Positions 16,239 through 26,961 are shown, counted from the stretch's first letter. The stretch: DNA of 64,000 nt from Jiangella aurantiaca (GCF_004349105.1 NZ_SMLB01000022.1:1-64000); one strand, 5' to 3'. Made by a program: numbers and translations. Notes: generated by a model not told the origin, from the letters alone.

Positions 16239-17699
16239 GTGCCTGGATCCACCCTGCTCTCCCCCAGCCCCGACGCAGCGCAGCAAAGCACGCGCCGGCA
16301 CCGTCCCGGGCTGGTGCTCACCGCACTCTTGGCCTGCCAGTTGATGATCATCCTCGACGTCACGGTGATGAACGTGGCGCTCCCCCGCATCCGCGACGAC
16401 CTCGGGTTCTCCGCCACCGGGCTGTCGTGGGTGATGAACTCCTACACGCTGGTCTTCGGCGGTCTGCTGCTGCTCGGCGGCCGGGCCGGCGACCTGCTCG
16501 GCCGGCGCCGTTTGCTGATCGCCGGGGTCACGCTGTTCACCGTCGCCTCGCTGGCGGGCGGGTTCGCGGACACGCCAGCGACACTGGTCGCCGCCCGCAT
16601 CGCGCAGGGCCTGGGCGCCGCGATGGCCGGGCCGAGCACGCTCGCGCTGCTGACCACCACGTTCACCGAGCCACGCGCACGGATGCGGGCGCTCGCGCTG
16701 TTCTCCGGCATGGCCAGCGCCGGCTTCGCGATCGGGCTGATCGCCGGCGGGCTGCTCACCGAGTGGCTGTCGTGGCGGTCGGTGCTGTTCATCAACGTGC
16801 CGATCGGTGCGCTCATCAGCGTCCTGGCCATGCGCTACATCCACGAGCCGGAGCGGCACCCTGCTCGGCTCGACCTGCTCGGCGCGGCGACGGGGTCGGC
16901 CGGCGCCGCGGCGCTGGTCTACGGATTCATCCGCGCGGCCTCCGACGGCTGGCGTGACGGGTACACCGTCGGCTCGCTCGTGGCCGGCAGCGTCCTGCTG
17001 GGGACGTTCGTGCTGGTGGAGGCGCGGACGGCGCAACCGCTGCTCCCGCTGCGGCTGTTCGCCGACCGCAACCGGGCCGCGGCGTACCTGAACTTCTTCC
17101 TCGGTCCGATGGCCGGAATGTCGATGTTCTTCTTCCTCACCCAGTACCTGCAGGACGTGCACGGCTACCGCGCCCTGAGCACCGGGTTCGCCTTCCTGCC
17201 GATGGCGCTGATCCTGTTCGGGACGACGCGGCTCATCCCGGTGCTGCTGCCGCGGTTCGGCCCGAAGCCGATGGCGGTGTCCGGCGCGCTGCTGATGACC
17301 ACCGGCGTCGCGCTGCTGACCCGGCTCGGGGTGGACACCGGCTACGCCGCCGGGCTGCTGCCGTCGATGCTGCTCATGGGCGTCGGCATGGGACTGGCGT
17401 TCGCGCCGCTCAACGTCGTCATCATGACCAGCGTCCCGCCCGCCGACGCCGGCGCCGCTGGTGGCGTGCTGCAGACGATGCAGCAGGCCGGAGCCACGCT
17501 CGGGCTGGCGATCCTGGTGACGGTGTTCGGCGCGGCTTCCCGGGACGCGGCGGCGGCGGGCGCCGCGCCGGACCACGTGCTGCTGGCCGGCATGACGGAC
17601 GCGTTCACGGCGAGCGCACTGATCGCGGCGACGGCGGTGCTGGTGGCGCTGTCGTTCCGCCGCGAGCACGGAGCGGACGGAGGGACGGAGCCGGCCTGA
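16239..17699 (+). CDS. MFS drug-efflux transporter (DHA2, 14 TMS)
   Basis: This 486-residue transporter has about 14 membrane segments and the DHA2 family signatures: 'LDVTVMNVALPRIRDDL' (motif D1, helix 1), 'GGRAGDLLGRRR' (motif A, loop 2-3) and 'GLGAAMAGPSTLALL' in helix 4. It should export drugs or other hydrophobic compounds by proton antiport. The GTG start at 16239 has GGGAG upstream. The regulated promoter with operator repeats and the divergent TetR gene support inducible efflux. It ends 1 bp from the convergent flippase-like gene. Confidence 0.93.
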   Translation: MPGSTLLSPSPDAAQQSTRRHRPGLVLTALLACQLMIILDVTVMNVALPRIRDDLGFSATGLSWVMNSYTLVFGGLLLLGGRAGDLLGRRRLLIAGVTLFTVASLAGGFADTPATLVAARIAQGLGAAMAGPSTLALLTTTFTEPRARMRALALFSGMASAGFAIGLIAGGLLTEWLSWRSVLFINVPIGALISVLAMRYIHEPERHPARLDLLGAATGSAGAAALVYGFIRAASDGWRDGYTVGSLVAGSVLLGTFVLVEARTAQPLLPLRLFADRNRAAAYLNFFLGPMAGMSMFFFLTQYLQDVHGYRALSTGFAFLPMALILFGTTRLIPVLLPRFGPKPMAVSGALLMTTGVALLTRLGVDTGYAAGLLPSMLLMGVGMGLAFAPLNVVIMTSVPPADAGAAGGVLQTMQQAGATLGLAILVTVFGAASRDAAAAGAAPDHVLLAGMTDAFTASALIAATAVLVALSFRREHGADGGTEPA

Positions 17700-17700
17700 C

Positions 17701-18819
17701 TCAGGACGTGGCGGCGTCGGGGGCCGGGTCGGGCTCGATGGCCAGGACGACGGCGGGCAGTAGGGCGTGCGGCGTCCGCCCGGTGCGCCGCCGCGCCCGC
17801 GCCGCGGCCAGCAGCCGGATGACCACCCACGCCGCCGCCATGACGGCCGCTGCGAGGACCGGCGCGACAAGGATCACGGCGCGGAACAGGAACACCACCG
17901 GCAGCGCCTCGCCGAGGCCGGCGCCGGCCAGCATCAGGGCGCCGATCAGCGCGGTCTCGGCCGAGCCGATGCCGGCCGGGGTCGGGGTGGCGGCGGACAG
18001 CGCGGTGCCGGCGAGGTACGCGGCCATGCCGACGCCGATGCTGATCTCCACGCCGAAACCGACGGCGGCCAGCGCGAAGCCGGTCGCCAGGCAGGTCGCG
18101 GCGGCCAGCTGGGCGGCCAGCGCGGCCAGCGCCAGCACCGGCCGGGCCCGCACGGCGGCCACGACGTCGCGCGCCGTCGCCCGCAGGCGCTGCAGCTTGG
18201 TCTGCTGGATGGGCGACGTCGTCGCCGTCGCCGGAGCCGGGTCCGGCACCGGCCGGGCGGCGCGCCGGGCCGCCAGGCGGCGGACGAGCAGCCGCACCGC
18301 GACGACCAGCACCGTCGCCACCACGGCGACGGTGAGCAGCCCGCTCCACCCCTCGCGCAGCCAGGCGAAGCCGAGCAGCAGGCCGGAGCCGTGCGCCAGC
18401 CCGCCCGCCACCGCCCACAGCGCGACCACGCCCGCCGCCGCCGTGTGCGTGGCGCCGCCGCGGCACAGGGCCGCGACGAACACGCCGGCCGCGCCGACGC
18501 CCGCCGGGACGACCCGGTTGGCCACGGTGCCGCCGATGTGCGCCGTCGCGGCGCCCGACCACGTGAGGTGGCCGGCGGCGATGGCCCGTTTGCCCGCGAT
18601 GGAGGCAGTCGTCGCGAGGATCCAGAACAGCGCCACCATCAGCGGGACGTACGGGTTGCTGCGCATGGCCGAGATCAGGTTGGGGAGCACGGAGGGCACG
18701 ATGACCAGGCCCACGACCACCAGGATCGCGAGCACGGCCAGCAGACCGACGACCCGGCGAGTGCTGCAGAACATCGCACGCCGCCGGGCCTGTGTGGTGG
18801 TCCGTTCCTCGATCGCCAC
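17701..18819 (-). CDS. LPG-synthase-TM/flippase-like membrane protein
   Basis: This protein of about 372 residues has around eight membrane segments and resembles the flippase-like domain of lysylphosphatidylglycerol synthases (UPF0104). The C-terminal part includes 'PTPAGIGSAETALIGAL', matching the 'P.PGGLG..E' motif of that family. There is no aminoacyl-transferase domain, so it is a stand-alone membrane module, probably moving or binding a lipid or polyprenyl-linked substrate. The start is uncertain: GTG 18819 ('VAIEERTTTQ') is chosen, while an upstream frame extends to 18909 and ATG 18775 is also possible. Confidence 0.75.
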   Translation of the reverse strand: MAIEERTTTQARRRAMFCSTRRVVGLLAVLAILVVVGLVIVPSVLPNLISAMRSNPYVPLMVALFWILATTASIAGKRAIAAGHLTWSGAATAHIGGTVANRVVPAGVGAAGVFVAALCRGGATHTAAAGVVALWAVAGGLAHGSGLLLGFAWLREGWSGLLTVAVVATVLVVAVRLLVRRLAARRAARPVPDPAPATATTSPIQQTKLQRLRATARDVVAAVRARPVLALAALAAQLAAATCLATGFALAAVGFGVEISIGVGMAAYLAGTALSAATPTPAGIGSAETALIGALMLAGAGLGEALPVVFLFRAVILVAPVLAAAVMAAAWVVIRLLAAARARRRTGRTPHALLPAVVLAIEPDPAPDAATS

Positions 18820-18928
18820 ACCCCTATGGTGACGGACAGAAACGTCCGCAGTCTGTAGCCGAGGCGTACAACTGGCGTCGATCTGCCTTCTCACCTGCGC
18901 TCTTGACACGGAAAATTCTTCAGCGCCC

Positions 18929-20815
18929 TTACTCGAACGGCGTCATGAACTCCGATGGCACCAGCGCGCGCTTGCTGATGCGGACGTCGCCGAGGAAGCC
19001 GTAGAAGCCCTGGCCGAAGCCGAGGTCCCAGCCGGTGGCGCCGATGGTGAACGGCCGCCCCAGCGTCGCGATGCCGTGCGCAGGCTGCTTCGGGTTGCGG
19101 GTGATCGGCGAGCCCTCGACCCACACGACCGTCTGCCACCCGTCGTTGACGACCGCGACGTGGAACCAGCGGCCGACCGGGAGGGCGTGGCTCCACGACG
19201 TCGGGGAAGCGTCCTCGACGTGTGGGTAGAGGACGTACTGCAGGAACCGCTCGGGCGAGAGGTTGAGGCTGCAGGTCGGCTCGAGCGGCGAGTAACCGGC
19301 GGTCTTGCCCGCATCGCCGGCCCGGCCCTGCCAGCTGAAGATGCCCATCCACGCGTGGTTGCCCTCGAACGGCTCGGGCAGCTTGAGGAAGACCTCGATG
19401 GTGTAGCCGCCGAGGAACTTCTCCGAGTTGATCGGCGCGTTCGCCACGGCCTCGAGGATCGCGCCGCGGTTCGGCGACTGGCCGCCGTCGAAGCGGAGGC
19501 TGGCGTGGGCGGGCGCGCCGTCGTGATGGTCCAGCGACCGGGTGAGCAGGTCCGGCGCCGACGAGTGCAGCCGGCGCACGACGAGGTCATTGCCCTTGCG
19601 GGTGAGGTCCTGGGCGACGGCGCCGTCGGCGACCGCCATCCCCTCGTCCACCCGGCCGCGCAGACCGAGGGTGTCGAACCGCCAGTAGGCGACGGTGTCG
19701 CGCCCGACCACGCGGGTCGGCGGGCGGGACGGCGGCTTGGCCTCGGGCGCGAAGCCGGCGAACCGGGCCGCGAAGTCGACCGGCAGGCTGAACCGGTCGA
19801 CGTCGCCGGTGAGCTCGATGACCTCCGAGCCCAGCGGCGGCCGCTCCCCCGACTCGCGCATGAGGAACCACGGTGCGAACGTCTCGACGTCGATGGTGTT
19901 GCGCACCAGGTCGAATTGGTAGAGCCGGATCATGCCGGCGCCGCCGTAGTAGCGGTCCTGATAGTTGGTGATGTGCACGTGGACGTCGTGGCCGGCGTCG
20001 TTGGTGAGGGCGGTGCGGCCGGGCGGCCAGTAGTGCCCGCCGAGCGCGAGGAAGATCTGGTCCTTGGCGCGGATCAGCCCGTCCCACAGCCGCCGGCCGT
20101 TGCTGGACAGCGACGCCGCGCCGTCCTGGTCGGCGTAGGCGAGGTCGTGCGTGGTGACGATCGCGGGCAGCTCGGAGTGCGCATCGACGACGCCGCGGGC
20201 CCAGGCCAGCCCGGCGTCTGAGACCCGCCAGTCCAGCGCGAGTACCAGCCACTCCCTGCCGGCGGCGCGGATGACGTGGAAGCTGTTGTAGCCGTCCGGC
20301 GACGAACCGCCGAACGTCTCGCTGCCGGCGAACCGCGACGGGCCGAACGCGCGCAGGTAGGGCGAGTCGCCGCGCTGGTCGTTGGTGTTGGAGCGGATGT
20401 CGTGGTTGCCGGCCAGCACGCTGAACGGCACGACGCCGTCGAGCGCCTCGAACGTCTGGTCGGCGAGGTCGATCTCGTCCTGCGTGCCGTGCTCGGTGAT
20501 GTCGCCGAGGTGCGTCATGAACGCGACGTTGGCGAGGCCGCGCTGCTCGGTGAGGTAGCGGAACGTCGTGGCCAGCGGCTCGGGGTCGGAGCGGTCCTCG
20601 TCGAAGAGGTACTGCGTGTCCGGCAGGACGGCGAGCGCGAACCGCGGGCTGTCCGGGTCGAACCCGGCCGGGGTGGGCGGAACGACCGGCGCGGCGGCCG
20701 CGCTGCCGGCGCCGGCGGAGCCGACGAGGCCGGGGACGGCGAGCGCGGCGGGCGCCGCGATCGCGCCCTGGAGGAGACGGCGGCGGGCGACGCCGCCGGG
20801 ACGGGTGTCGGACAT
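18929..20815 (-). CDS. Exported metallophosphoesterase with LamG-like domain
   Basis: The 628-residue protein starts with a Tat signal ('RRRLLQGAIAAPAALAVPG', residues 11-29, then 'GSAAAAP'). The calcineurin-like phosphoesterase domain (about 55-300) shows 'PDTQYL', 'GDITEHG', 'GNHD' and 'GGHYW', the usual two-metal ligands. The C-terminal 220 residues look like a concanavalin/LamG jelly-roll ('GYTIEVFLKLPEPF', 'GRWFHVAVVNDGWQTVVWVEG', 'FLGDVRISKRAL'). It probably cleaves phosphoesters outside the cell while the LamG domain binds carbohydrate. The ATG at 20815 directly precedes the twin-arginine region. The leader region 20816-20950 is free of genes. Confidence 0.9.
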   Translation of the reverse strand: MSDTRPGGVARRRLLQGAIAAPAALAVPGLVGSAGAGSAAAAPVVPPTPAGFDPDSPRFALAVLPDTQYLFDEDRSDPEPLATTFRYLTEQRGLANVAFMTHLGDITEHGTQDEIDLADQTFEALDGVVPFSVLAGNHDIRSNTNDQRGDSPYLRAFGPSRFAGSETFGGSSPDGYNSFHVIRAAGREWLVLALDWRVSDAGLAWARGVVDAHSELPAIVTTHDLAYADQDGAASLSSNGRRLWDGLIRAKDQIFLALGGHYWPPGRTALTNDAGHDVHVHITNYQDRYYGGAGMIRLYQFDLVRNTIDVETFAPWFLMRESGERPPLGSEVIELTGDVDRFSLPVDFAARFAGFAPEAKPPSRPPTRVVGRDTVAYWRFDTLGLRGRVDEGMAVADGAVAQDLTRKGNDLVVRRLHSSAPDLLTRSLDHHDGAPAHASLRFDGGQSPNRGAILEAVANAPINSEKFLGGYTIEVFLKLPEPFEGNHAWMGIFSWQGRAGDAGKTAGYSPLEPTCSLNLSPERFLQYVLYPHVEDASPTSWSHALPVGRWFHVAVVNDGWQTVVWVEGSPITRNPKQPAHGIATLGRPFTIGATGWDLGFGQGFYGFLGDVRISKRALVPSEFMTPFE

Positions 20816-20954
20816 CTGCGGGAACCTCCGATGGGGACACGTGATCCCGCATATCGGACCAATCGGAGATGGCGCGGACGTGTCCGCGCGCGATCGCCCG
20901 GACGAACCATGGCCGTCGCGCGCGTGCGGAAACCCACCGCCGACCCTCCGGGCT

Positions 20955-21030
20955 CAAGTTGATCTTGGAGTAACCGCGGTATCAAACGGGCAAATCGCCC
21001 AGCAACTCACCGGTTACTCCAAGATCGACT
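20955..21030. repeat. Full copy of the CTTGGAGT intergenic palindrome
   Basis: A 21-bp stem (20955-20975 with 21010-21030, one G-T pair) encloses a 34-nt loop. The arms contain TTGATCTTGGAGT and its complement, and the loop contains CGGGCAAATCG. The copy at 29447-29517 shares the outer arm sequence and the loop motif CGGG(T/C)AAATCG. It lies between the phosphoesterase promoter side and the 3' end of the ABC permease gene. Confidence 0.75.
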
Positions 21031-21069
21031 TTGGGTTGCGCCGGCGGCGGGCCCGTGGGGCGGGTGCGC

Positions 21070-23871
21070 TCAGGCGTCCCGGGTCAGCGTCGACGCGACG
21101 GTCATGCGGCGCAGCGCGGCGGCCGGGATCAGGCTGGCCAGCACCGGGATCAGCGTGCCGCCGGCCACCGTCGTCGCCGCGGCCACCAGCAGCTCCGCAC
21201 GCAGCTCGCCGGCCAGCCCGGCCGCGACGGCCAGCCCGGCGAGCGTGCCGCAGACCGCGCCGGTGCAGCCGATCAGCGCCGCCTCGGCCAGCACGACCCG
21301 GCGCACCCGGCCGTCGCCCCAGCCGACCGCCTGCAGCACCGCGAATTCCGCGCGCCGGTCGCGCATGTTGAGGAAGACGACGTCGGCGACCGCGACGCTG
21401 GACAGCAGGATCGTCACCAGCACGGCGACGTAGTCGATCTCGCGGGCCCGGACGGAGACGGCGTCGCCCAGCACGGACCCGACGACGGCGCCGTTGAACG
21501 CCAGCGTGATGCCGAGCAGCGCGGTGAGCGCGGCGCACCCGAGCGCCACCGCGAGCACGCCGAGCCCGGTCCGCCCGGGCGAGCGGACCACGTTGGCCAC
21601 CGCCAGCGACCGCACGCCGCGCACGACCGGCGACCGGACCAGGCGCGCCGGCGGCCTCCGCTGGCCGGGCACCGCCCGCGGCTGCGGCATGCCCGAGGCG
21701 GACGGCTTCGACGCCCGCCAGGCCGGCCACGCCGCGGCGACCAGCGCGACGAACACGGCCACCGGCACGGCGACGACGGCCCGCGTCAACGTCACCTCCA
21801 GGCCGGTGATCCACCCGATGGCCACCGCGACCAGCGCGCCGGCGATCCCCGCGGTGCCGCCGACCAGCAGGATCTCGGCCAGTAGCAGCCGCAGCAGGTG
21901 CCTGCGGCTCCAGCCGACCCGGCTCAACACCGCCAGCTCGCCGCGCCGGGACCGCGCCGACGCCGCCGAGACGTTCGCGACGAACAGCGTGCTCACGGCC
22001 AGGACCAGGACGAACAGCGCCACGCTCTTGTGGTCGACGGCCTGCATGACGGCGGCGACGACGCCCTGGCGCATCCAGGTCTCGGCCAGCGCCAGTTCCG
22101 GCCGGCCGTACGTGCCGGCAGGTAGCTCGACGGTCTGCTCGGTGGCGGCACTGCCGAGGACGATGTCGACGTCGAGGCCGGTGGCGGCGCGGATCTGGTC
22201 GGCCACCAGCCGGACCCGTTCGCGCTCGACCGGGCTGACGCCGTCGACCCCCTCGACCCGGACCCGGATCGCGCTGATCGGCGCCTCGGGGTCGGCCAGC
22301 TCGATGCCGGACCCGCTGAACGCGTCGAGGTCGGACAGCCGGATGAACGCCGTCGGCGGGCCGAGGTGGTAGGCGCCCGGGCTGCCGGACGGCAGCAGCG
22401 TCCGGCCGCCGAGCAGCGCCCGGCTGCGCGCGTCGGCCGCCGGCAGGCCGTGGGCGCCCTCGAACTCGGTCGCCTCGACCTCATGCGAGTCGAAGACGCC
22501 GACGATGCTCAGCAGCGGCGGCACGGTGCCCGTCTGCGCCACCGGCGCGCCGGGATGCGGGCGCACCGCCCGGAATCCGGTGTCGGCGACGACGGGCGGT
22601 ACCGGTACGTAGCCCTCGATCCGCACCGACGACCGCCAGACGTCCTGCGGGTTGTCCACCGGGTGGGGCTTCAGCACGCCGCCGGCGCCGACGTCGTACG
22701 CGGTCGCTTCCGTGGTCCAGAAGCTGTCGACCAGGATGCTCTCCGGGTGCTCGGACGCCTCCCGGATGAGCTGCTGATAGGCCTGGTCCGCGGTGATCGT
22801 GTCCGTCGCCGCGACGAGCCCGGGCGTCGCGAGCAGCTCGCCGACCTCGTCCAGCGGCACGCCGGCCGCGAGCCGGTCGGCCGCCTCGTCGGGCAACCGC
22901 CGCACCGTCACCTCGGCCTGTGCGTCGATGTGGGGTTCGGCCGCGACGACGACTGGGACCGGGCGGTCGGTGGTGGCGGCAGCGGAGGCGGCCAGTGCCC
23001 GCAGCGTGGGCGGAACGGTGCCGCCGTCGGCCAGTGCGGCCTCCTGCGCCGGGTCGACCGCGGCCACCAGCACCGGGAACGACCACTCCAGCATGACGGT
23101 GCGGCGCGCCGGCGCCTGCAGGGTGCGCGTACCCGGGTCGCCGCCGGGCCGGGTCGTCCAGCACTTGCTGCTGCGCTCGCGGGTCGCGGTGGCCGGCGAG
23201 TCGGCGATGTCGCCGCCATAGGGCCTGGCCGGGCACACCAGCACGATGGAGCCGTCCGGCATGGTCTCGGCCACCCCGTGCGGCTCGCCGCTGTCGTTGA
23301 GCTGGCCGAGCACGGCGAGGGCGTTCGGGGTGACGTAGGAGAACGACGCGGACGGCTGCTCGATCGCGGTCAGCCCGCGGTCGCTGGTGTACACGACGTC
23401 GGCGACCAGCAGCTCGCGGCCGGCATCGGTACGCGGGCCGACGTCGATGGCGACCTGCGTCCCGTGGATGACGTAGCCGACCATCGCGACCGGCGCGGCC
23501 ACCTCGACCCCGCCGACGGCGCGGATGGCGTCGTAGTCGTCCAGCGAGATGCCGCCGAACTGCCCGGACAGCTGATATGGCCGCACCAGCCCGTGCTCGG
23601 CCTCGAGGTCACTGCGGGTCCCGGGCGGGCGGACGAGGATGTGGTACGGGCTCGGCGCGGCGGCCACCTCACCGCGCAGCTCCAGCCGCTCGACCTCGGA
23701 GGCGCCAGTGAGCACGGTGAACACCGAGGTCGCCGCGACCACGCCAAGGCCGAGCGCCAGCGCCCGGCCCCAGTGGGCGCGCAGCTGGGCGCGGACCAGC
23801 GGGCCGACGCCGGCTCGGCCGCTCTCGGTGCGGCGACGACGGCGGCCGAGGGCGCGGCGCAGGCGACTCAC
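21070..23871 (-). CDS. ABC transporter permease, FtsX/MacB-like
   Basis: This permease of about 933 residues has an N-terminal membrane anchor (about residues 35-55, 'RALALGLGVVAATSVFTVLTG'), a very large extracytoplasmic region (about 60-620) and two FtsX-type blocks of membrane helices in the C-terminal third ('LFVLVLAVSTLFVANVSAASAR', 'MRDRRAEFAVLQAVGW'). It pairs with the ATPase gene ending 2 bp upstream. Such systems export or extract lipids, peptides or lipoproteins rather than importing solutes. The GTG at 23871 is chosen because the frame upstream of it lies inside the ATPase gene. The PadR regulator at 24843 is divergent and probably controls both genes. Confidence 0.88.
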   Translation of the reverse strand: MSRLRRALGRRRRRTESGRAGVGPLVRAQLRAHWGRALALGLGVVAATSVFTVLTGASEVERLELRGEVAAAPSPYHILVRPPGTRSDLEAEHGLVRPYQLSGQFGGISLDDYDAIRAVGGVEVAAPVAMVGYVIHGTQVAIDVGPRTDAGRELLVADVVYTSDRGLTAIEQPSASFSYVTPNALAVLGQLNDSGEPHGVAETMPDGSIVLVCPARPYGGDIADSPATATRERSSKCWTTRPGGDPGTRTLQAPARRTVMLEWSFPVLVAAVDPAQEAALADGGTVPPTLRALAASAAATTDRPVPVVVAAEPHIDAQAEVTVRRLPDEAADRLAAGVPLDEVGELLATPGLVAATDTITADQAYQQLIREASEHPESILVDSFWTTEATAYDVGAGGVLKPHPVDNPQDVWRSSVRIEGYVPVPPVVADTGFRAVRPHPGAPVAQTGTVPPLLSIVGVFDSHEVEATEFEGAHGLPAADARSRALLGGRTLLPSGSPGAYHLGPPTAFIRLSDLDAFSGSGIELADPEAPISAIRVRVEGVDGVSPVERERVRLVADQIRAATGLDVDIVLGSAATEQTVELPAGTYGRPELALAETWMRQGVVAAVMQAVDHKSVALFVLVLAVSTLFVANVSAASARSRRGELAVLSRVGWSRRHLLRLLLAEILLVGGTAGIAGALVAVAIGWITGLEVTLTRAVVAVPVAVFVALVAAAWPAWRASKPSASGMPQPRAVPGQRRPPARLVRSPVVRGVRSLAVANVVRSPGRTGLGVLAVALGCAALTALLGITLAFNGAVVGSVLGDAVSVRAREIDYVAVLVTILLSSVAVADVVFLNMRDRRAEFAVLQAVGWGDGRVRRVVLAEAALIGCTGAVCGTLAGLAVAAGLAGELRAELLVAAATTVAGGTLIPVLASLIPAAALRRMTVASTLTRDA

Positions 23872-23873
23872 GT

Positions 23874-24662
<789 letters not shown>

Positions 24663-24842
24663 GTGATCATCATGACCTTCGGTTCAGCACGACATACGGC
24701 CAGGGCTGATTCTCTCATCCCCGCGCAACCCCCGCCTCGAAGCGCCTCGCGAACCTCGCACGGCGACATGACAGTCGCCACGACCACGGATCACGGGCCG
24801 TGAATGTCGTTGGAACGGCCGGTTCACCCTTACAGTGTGAGA

Positions 24843-25439
24843 GTGCCGCTTCAGCATGCCGTTCTCGCCCTGCTGGCCGACGGACCCAGCTACGGGTATG
24901 AGCTCAAGGCGAACTTCGAGAAAGCCGTCGGGCCCCAGTGGGGTGGGCTGAACATCGGCCACGTGTACCAGATCCTCGACCGGCTGCACCGCGACGGCAT
25001 GGTCAGCTCGCACACCGTGCCGCAGGACTCCCGGCCCGACCGCACGGTCTACCTCATCACCTCGGCCGGCCGCAGCGACCTCGACGAGTGGCTGGCCACG
25101 CCGACCACGCGCACGTCGGGCTACCGCGACGACTTCATCCTCAAGGTGCTCGCCGCGGGGCGGCGCGGCCCCGACGCCATCCGCGAGGTCTGCCGCATCC
25201 AGCACGAAGCCCGCCTGGCCGAGCTGCAGACGCTGCGCACCAGCCGGCGCACCCACCAGCACGACGCGCTCGCGGCGCTCACCATCGAGGCGGCGATCCT
25301 GCACACCCAGGCCGACCTCAAGCTGATCGAGGCGGTCGAGTCGCGCGCCGACGAGCCGCTGACGCCGGCCGCGCAGGCCCCCGGCGCCCGGGCCAAGGAC
25401 GCCGACGAGGACGACCGCAAGACGCGGCACGCCTCCTGA
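24843..25439 (+). CDS. PadR family transcriptional regulator
   Basis: The protein of about 198 residues opens 'VPLQHAVLALLADGPSYGYELK', the standard PadR winged-helix start, with the recognition wing at 'SRPDRTVYLITSAGRSDL'. The C-terminal half is the helical dimerisation domain of the PadR/AphA (DUF4180-like) type. PadR proteins in this setting repress a neighbouring ABC exporter until a toxic substrate binds. The start could be GTG 24843 or 24837. A -35 TTGGAA (24810) and -10 TACAGT (24831-24836) would place transcription very close to the GTG, so the mRNA may be leaderless. Confidence 0.88.
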   Translation: MPLQHAVLALLADGPSYGYELKANFEKAVGPQWGGLNIGHVYQILDRLHRDGMVSSHTVPQDSRPDRTVYLITSAGRSDLDEWLATPTTRTSGYRDDFILKVLAAGRRGPDAIREVCRIQHEARLAELQTLRTSRRTHQHDALAALTIEAAILHTQADLKLIEAVESRADEPLTPAAQAPGARAKDADEDDRKTRHAS

Positions 25440-25499
25440 CCCACCCGCCGTCCGGCACGCCGGGGTGGCGCCCGCAGGGTGACCTGGCATGCTGTGCGG

Positions 25500-26147
25500 G
25501 TGCGCGTCGTACTTGCCGAGGACTCCCTGCTGCTGCGTGAAGGACTAGTCCGCCTGCTGGGCGAGGCCGGCGCCGACGTCGTCGACGCCGTGGGCGACGG
25601 CGACACGCTGGTGAGGTCGGTGCAGGAGCACCGCCCCGACGTCGCGATCGTCGACGTCCGCATGCCACCGACCTTCACCGACGAGGGGTTGCGGGCGGCG
25701 CTGGCGGCCCGGTCGGCGGTGCCCGGGACCGGCGTGCTGGTGCTGTCGCAGTACGTCGAGGAGTCGTACGCCGGCGACCTGCTGGCCGACGGTGCCGGCG
25801 GCGTGGGCTACCTGCTGAAGGACCGGGTGTCGGCACTGGCCGACCTGTCCGACGCGCTGGAGCGGGTGGCGTCCGGCGGGACGGTGCTCGACCCCGAGGT
25901 GGTGGCGCAGCTGTTCGCCCGGCGCCGCCGCGACCCGCTGCAGACGCTGACGGCGCGGGAGCGCGAGGTGCTGGCGCTGATGGCGGAGGGCCGGACGAAC
26001 GTGGCGATCGCCCGGCTGCTGGTCGTCACCCAGGGCGCGGTCGAGAAGCACATCTCGTCGATCCTCACCAAGCTCGACCTCCCGCCCTCCGACGACGACC
26101 ACCGGCGGGTGCTGGCGGTGCTGGCCTGGTTACGGGCGGAGCACTAG
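25500..26147 (+). CDS. LuxR/NarL family response regulator
   Basis: The 215-residue regulator has a receiver domain (residues 1-120; acidic pair near 7-8 in 'LAEDS', phospho-acceptor Asp52 in 'AIVDVRMP', Lys in 'YLLKDRVS') and a LuxR-type HTH (about 148-205, 'LTAREREVLALMAEGRTNVAIARLL'). The GTG at 25500 gives the canonical 'VRVVLAEDS' opening; GTG codons at 25479 and 25494 are in frame. No kinase adjoins it. The tandem kinases at 12895-15401 are of the matching HisKA_3 type, so they are candidate partners, by inference only. Confidence 0.9.
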   Translation: MRVVLAEDSLLLREGLVRLLGEAGADVVDAVGDGDTLVRSVQEHRPDVAIVDVRMPPTFTDEGLRAALAARSAVPGTGVLVLSQYVEESYAGDLLADGAGGVGYLLKDRVSALADLSDALERVASGGTVLDPEVVAQLFARRRRDPLQTLTAREREVLALMAEGRTNVAIARLLVVTQGAVEKHISSILTKLDLPPSDDDHRRVLAVLAWLRAEH

Positions 26148-26259
26148 CCAAGGCCGACCGCGAGGTCCCAGGTGGCGCCGAGTCCCGCAAGGGAAAGGGG
26201 ACCAGCGGTCCGTCGCGGCCGCAACACGGTGGTGACAGGATCTGTGTCACTCTGTGCGG

Positions 26260-26961
26260 GTGTCGTTTCTCATGCGCGTGGTCGTACCGGACCGTCCCGG
26301 TTCGCTCGGAGCGGTCGCGACGGCGGTCGGCGCCGCCGGCGGTGACATCGTCGGCGTCGACGTCGTCGAGCACCGCGGCGACGGCTTCGTGGTCGACGAC
26401 TTCCTGGTCGACCTGCCGGGTGGGCGGATGCCCGACTCGCTGGTGACGGCGTGCCGGACGGTGACCGACGTCACTGTGGAGTTCATCGGCCATTACAGCC
26501 CGGGCGCCAGCCTGCATCGCGACCTCGAGGCCGTCGAGGCGATGACCGACCAGCCCGAGCGGGCCGAGGAGATCCTGGTCGACCTCGTGCCCGGCATCTT
26601 CCGCTCCGGCTGGGCCCTGCTGCTGCCCTCGTCGGGGTCGACGCTGAAGGTACAGCGTGCCAGCGGCGGCGCCCCCGAGGACGACGGCTACGAGGCGCCC
26701 TGGCTGCCGCTCACCGAGCCGACCCGCATCGTGGTCGGCGATGATGAGCCGGAGCCGTGGCAGGACGTCGTCGCGGTCGGTGTGCCGATCGACGACACCG
26801 GCCAGGCCATCGTCTTCGGCCGCGACGGCGGGCCGCGCATCCTCGACTCGGAGCTGGCCCGGCTGGTGCACCTGGTGGCGCTGGCCCAGGTGATCCGCCG
26901 CACCGCCCGAGCCCCCGAGGCAGACGACGCGGGCGAGGCGAGCGACCCCGCGACCGCCTGA
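26260..26961 (+). CDS. ACT domain protein
   Basis: This protein of about 233 residues begins with an ACT domain (residues 5-75, 'MRVVVPDRPGSLGAVATAVGAAGGDIVGVDVV' region), a small-molecule-binding fold usually found in amino-acid metabolism. The rest (about 90-215) resembles a degenerate GAF-like domain, and the tail is acidic. It is probably a sensor or allosteric protein of unknown ligand. GTG 26260 is used, and GTG 26254 is in frame. The string CTGTGCGGGTG at the start also precedes the start of the response regulator at 25500. It is convergent with the RecQ gene. Confidence 0.8.
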   Translation: MSFLMRVVVPDRPGSLGAVATAVGAAGGDIVGVDVVEHRGDGFVVDDFLVDLPGGRMPDSLVTACRTVTDVTVEFIGHYSPGASLHRDLEAVEAMTDQPERAEEILVDLVPGIFRSGWALLLPSSGSTLKVQRASGGAPEDDGYEAPWLPLTEPTRIVVGDDEPEPWQDVVAVGVPIDDTGQAIVFGRDGGPRILDSELARLVHLVALAQVIRRTARAPEADDAGEASDPATA

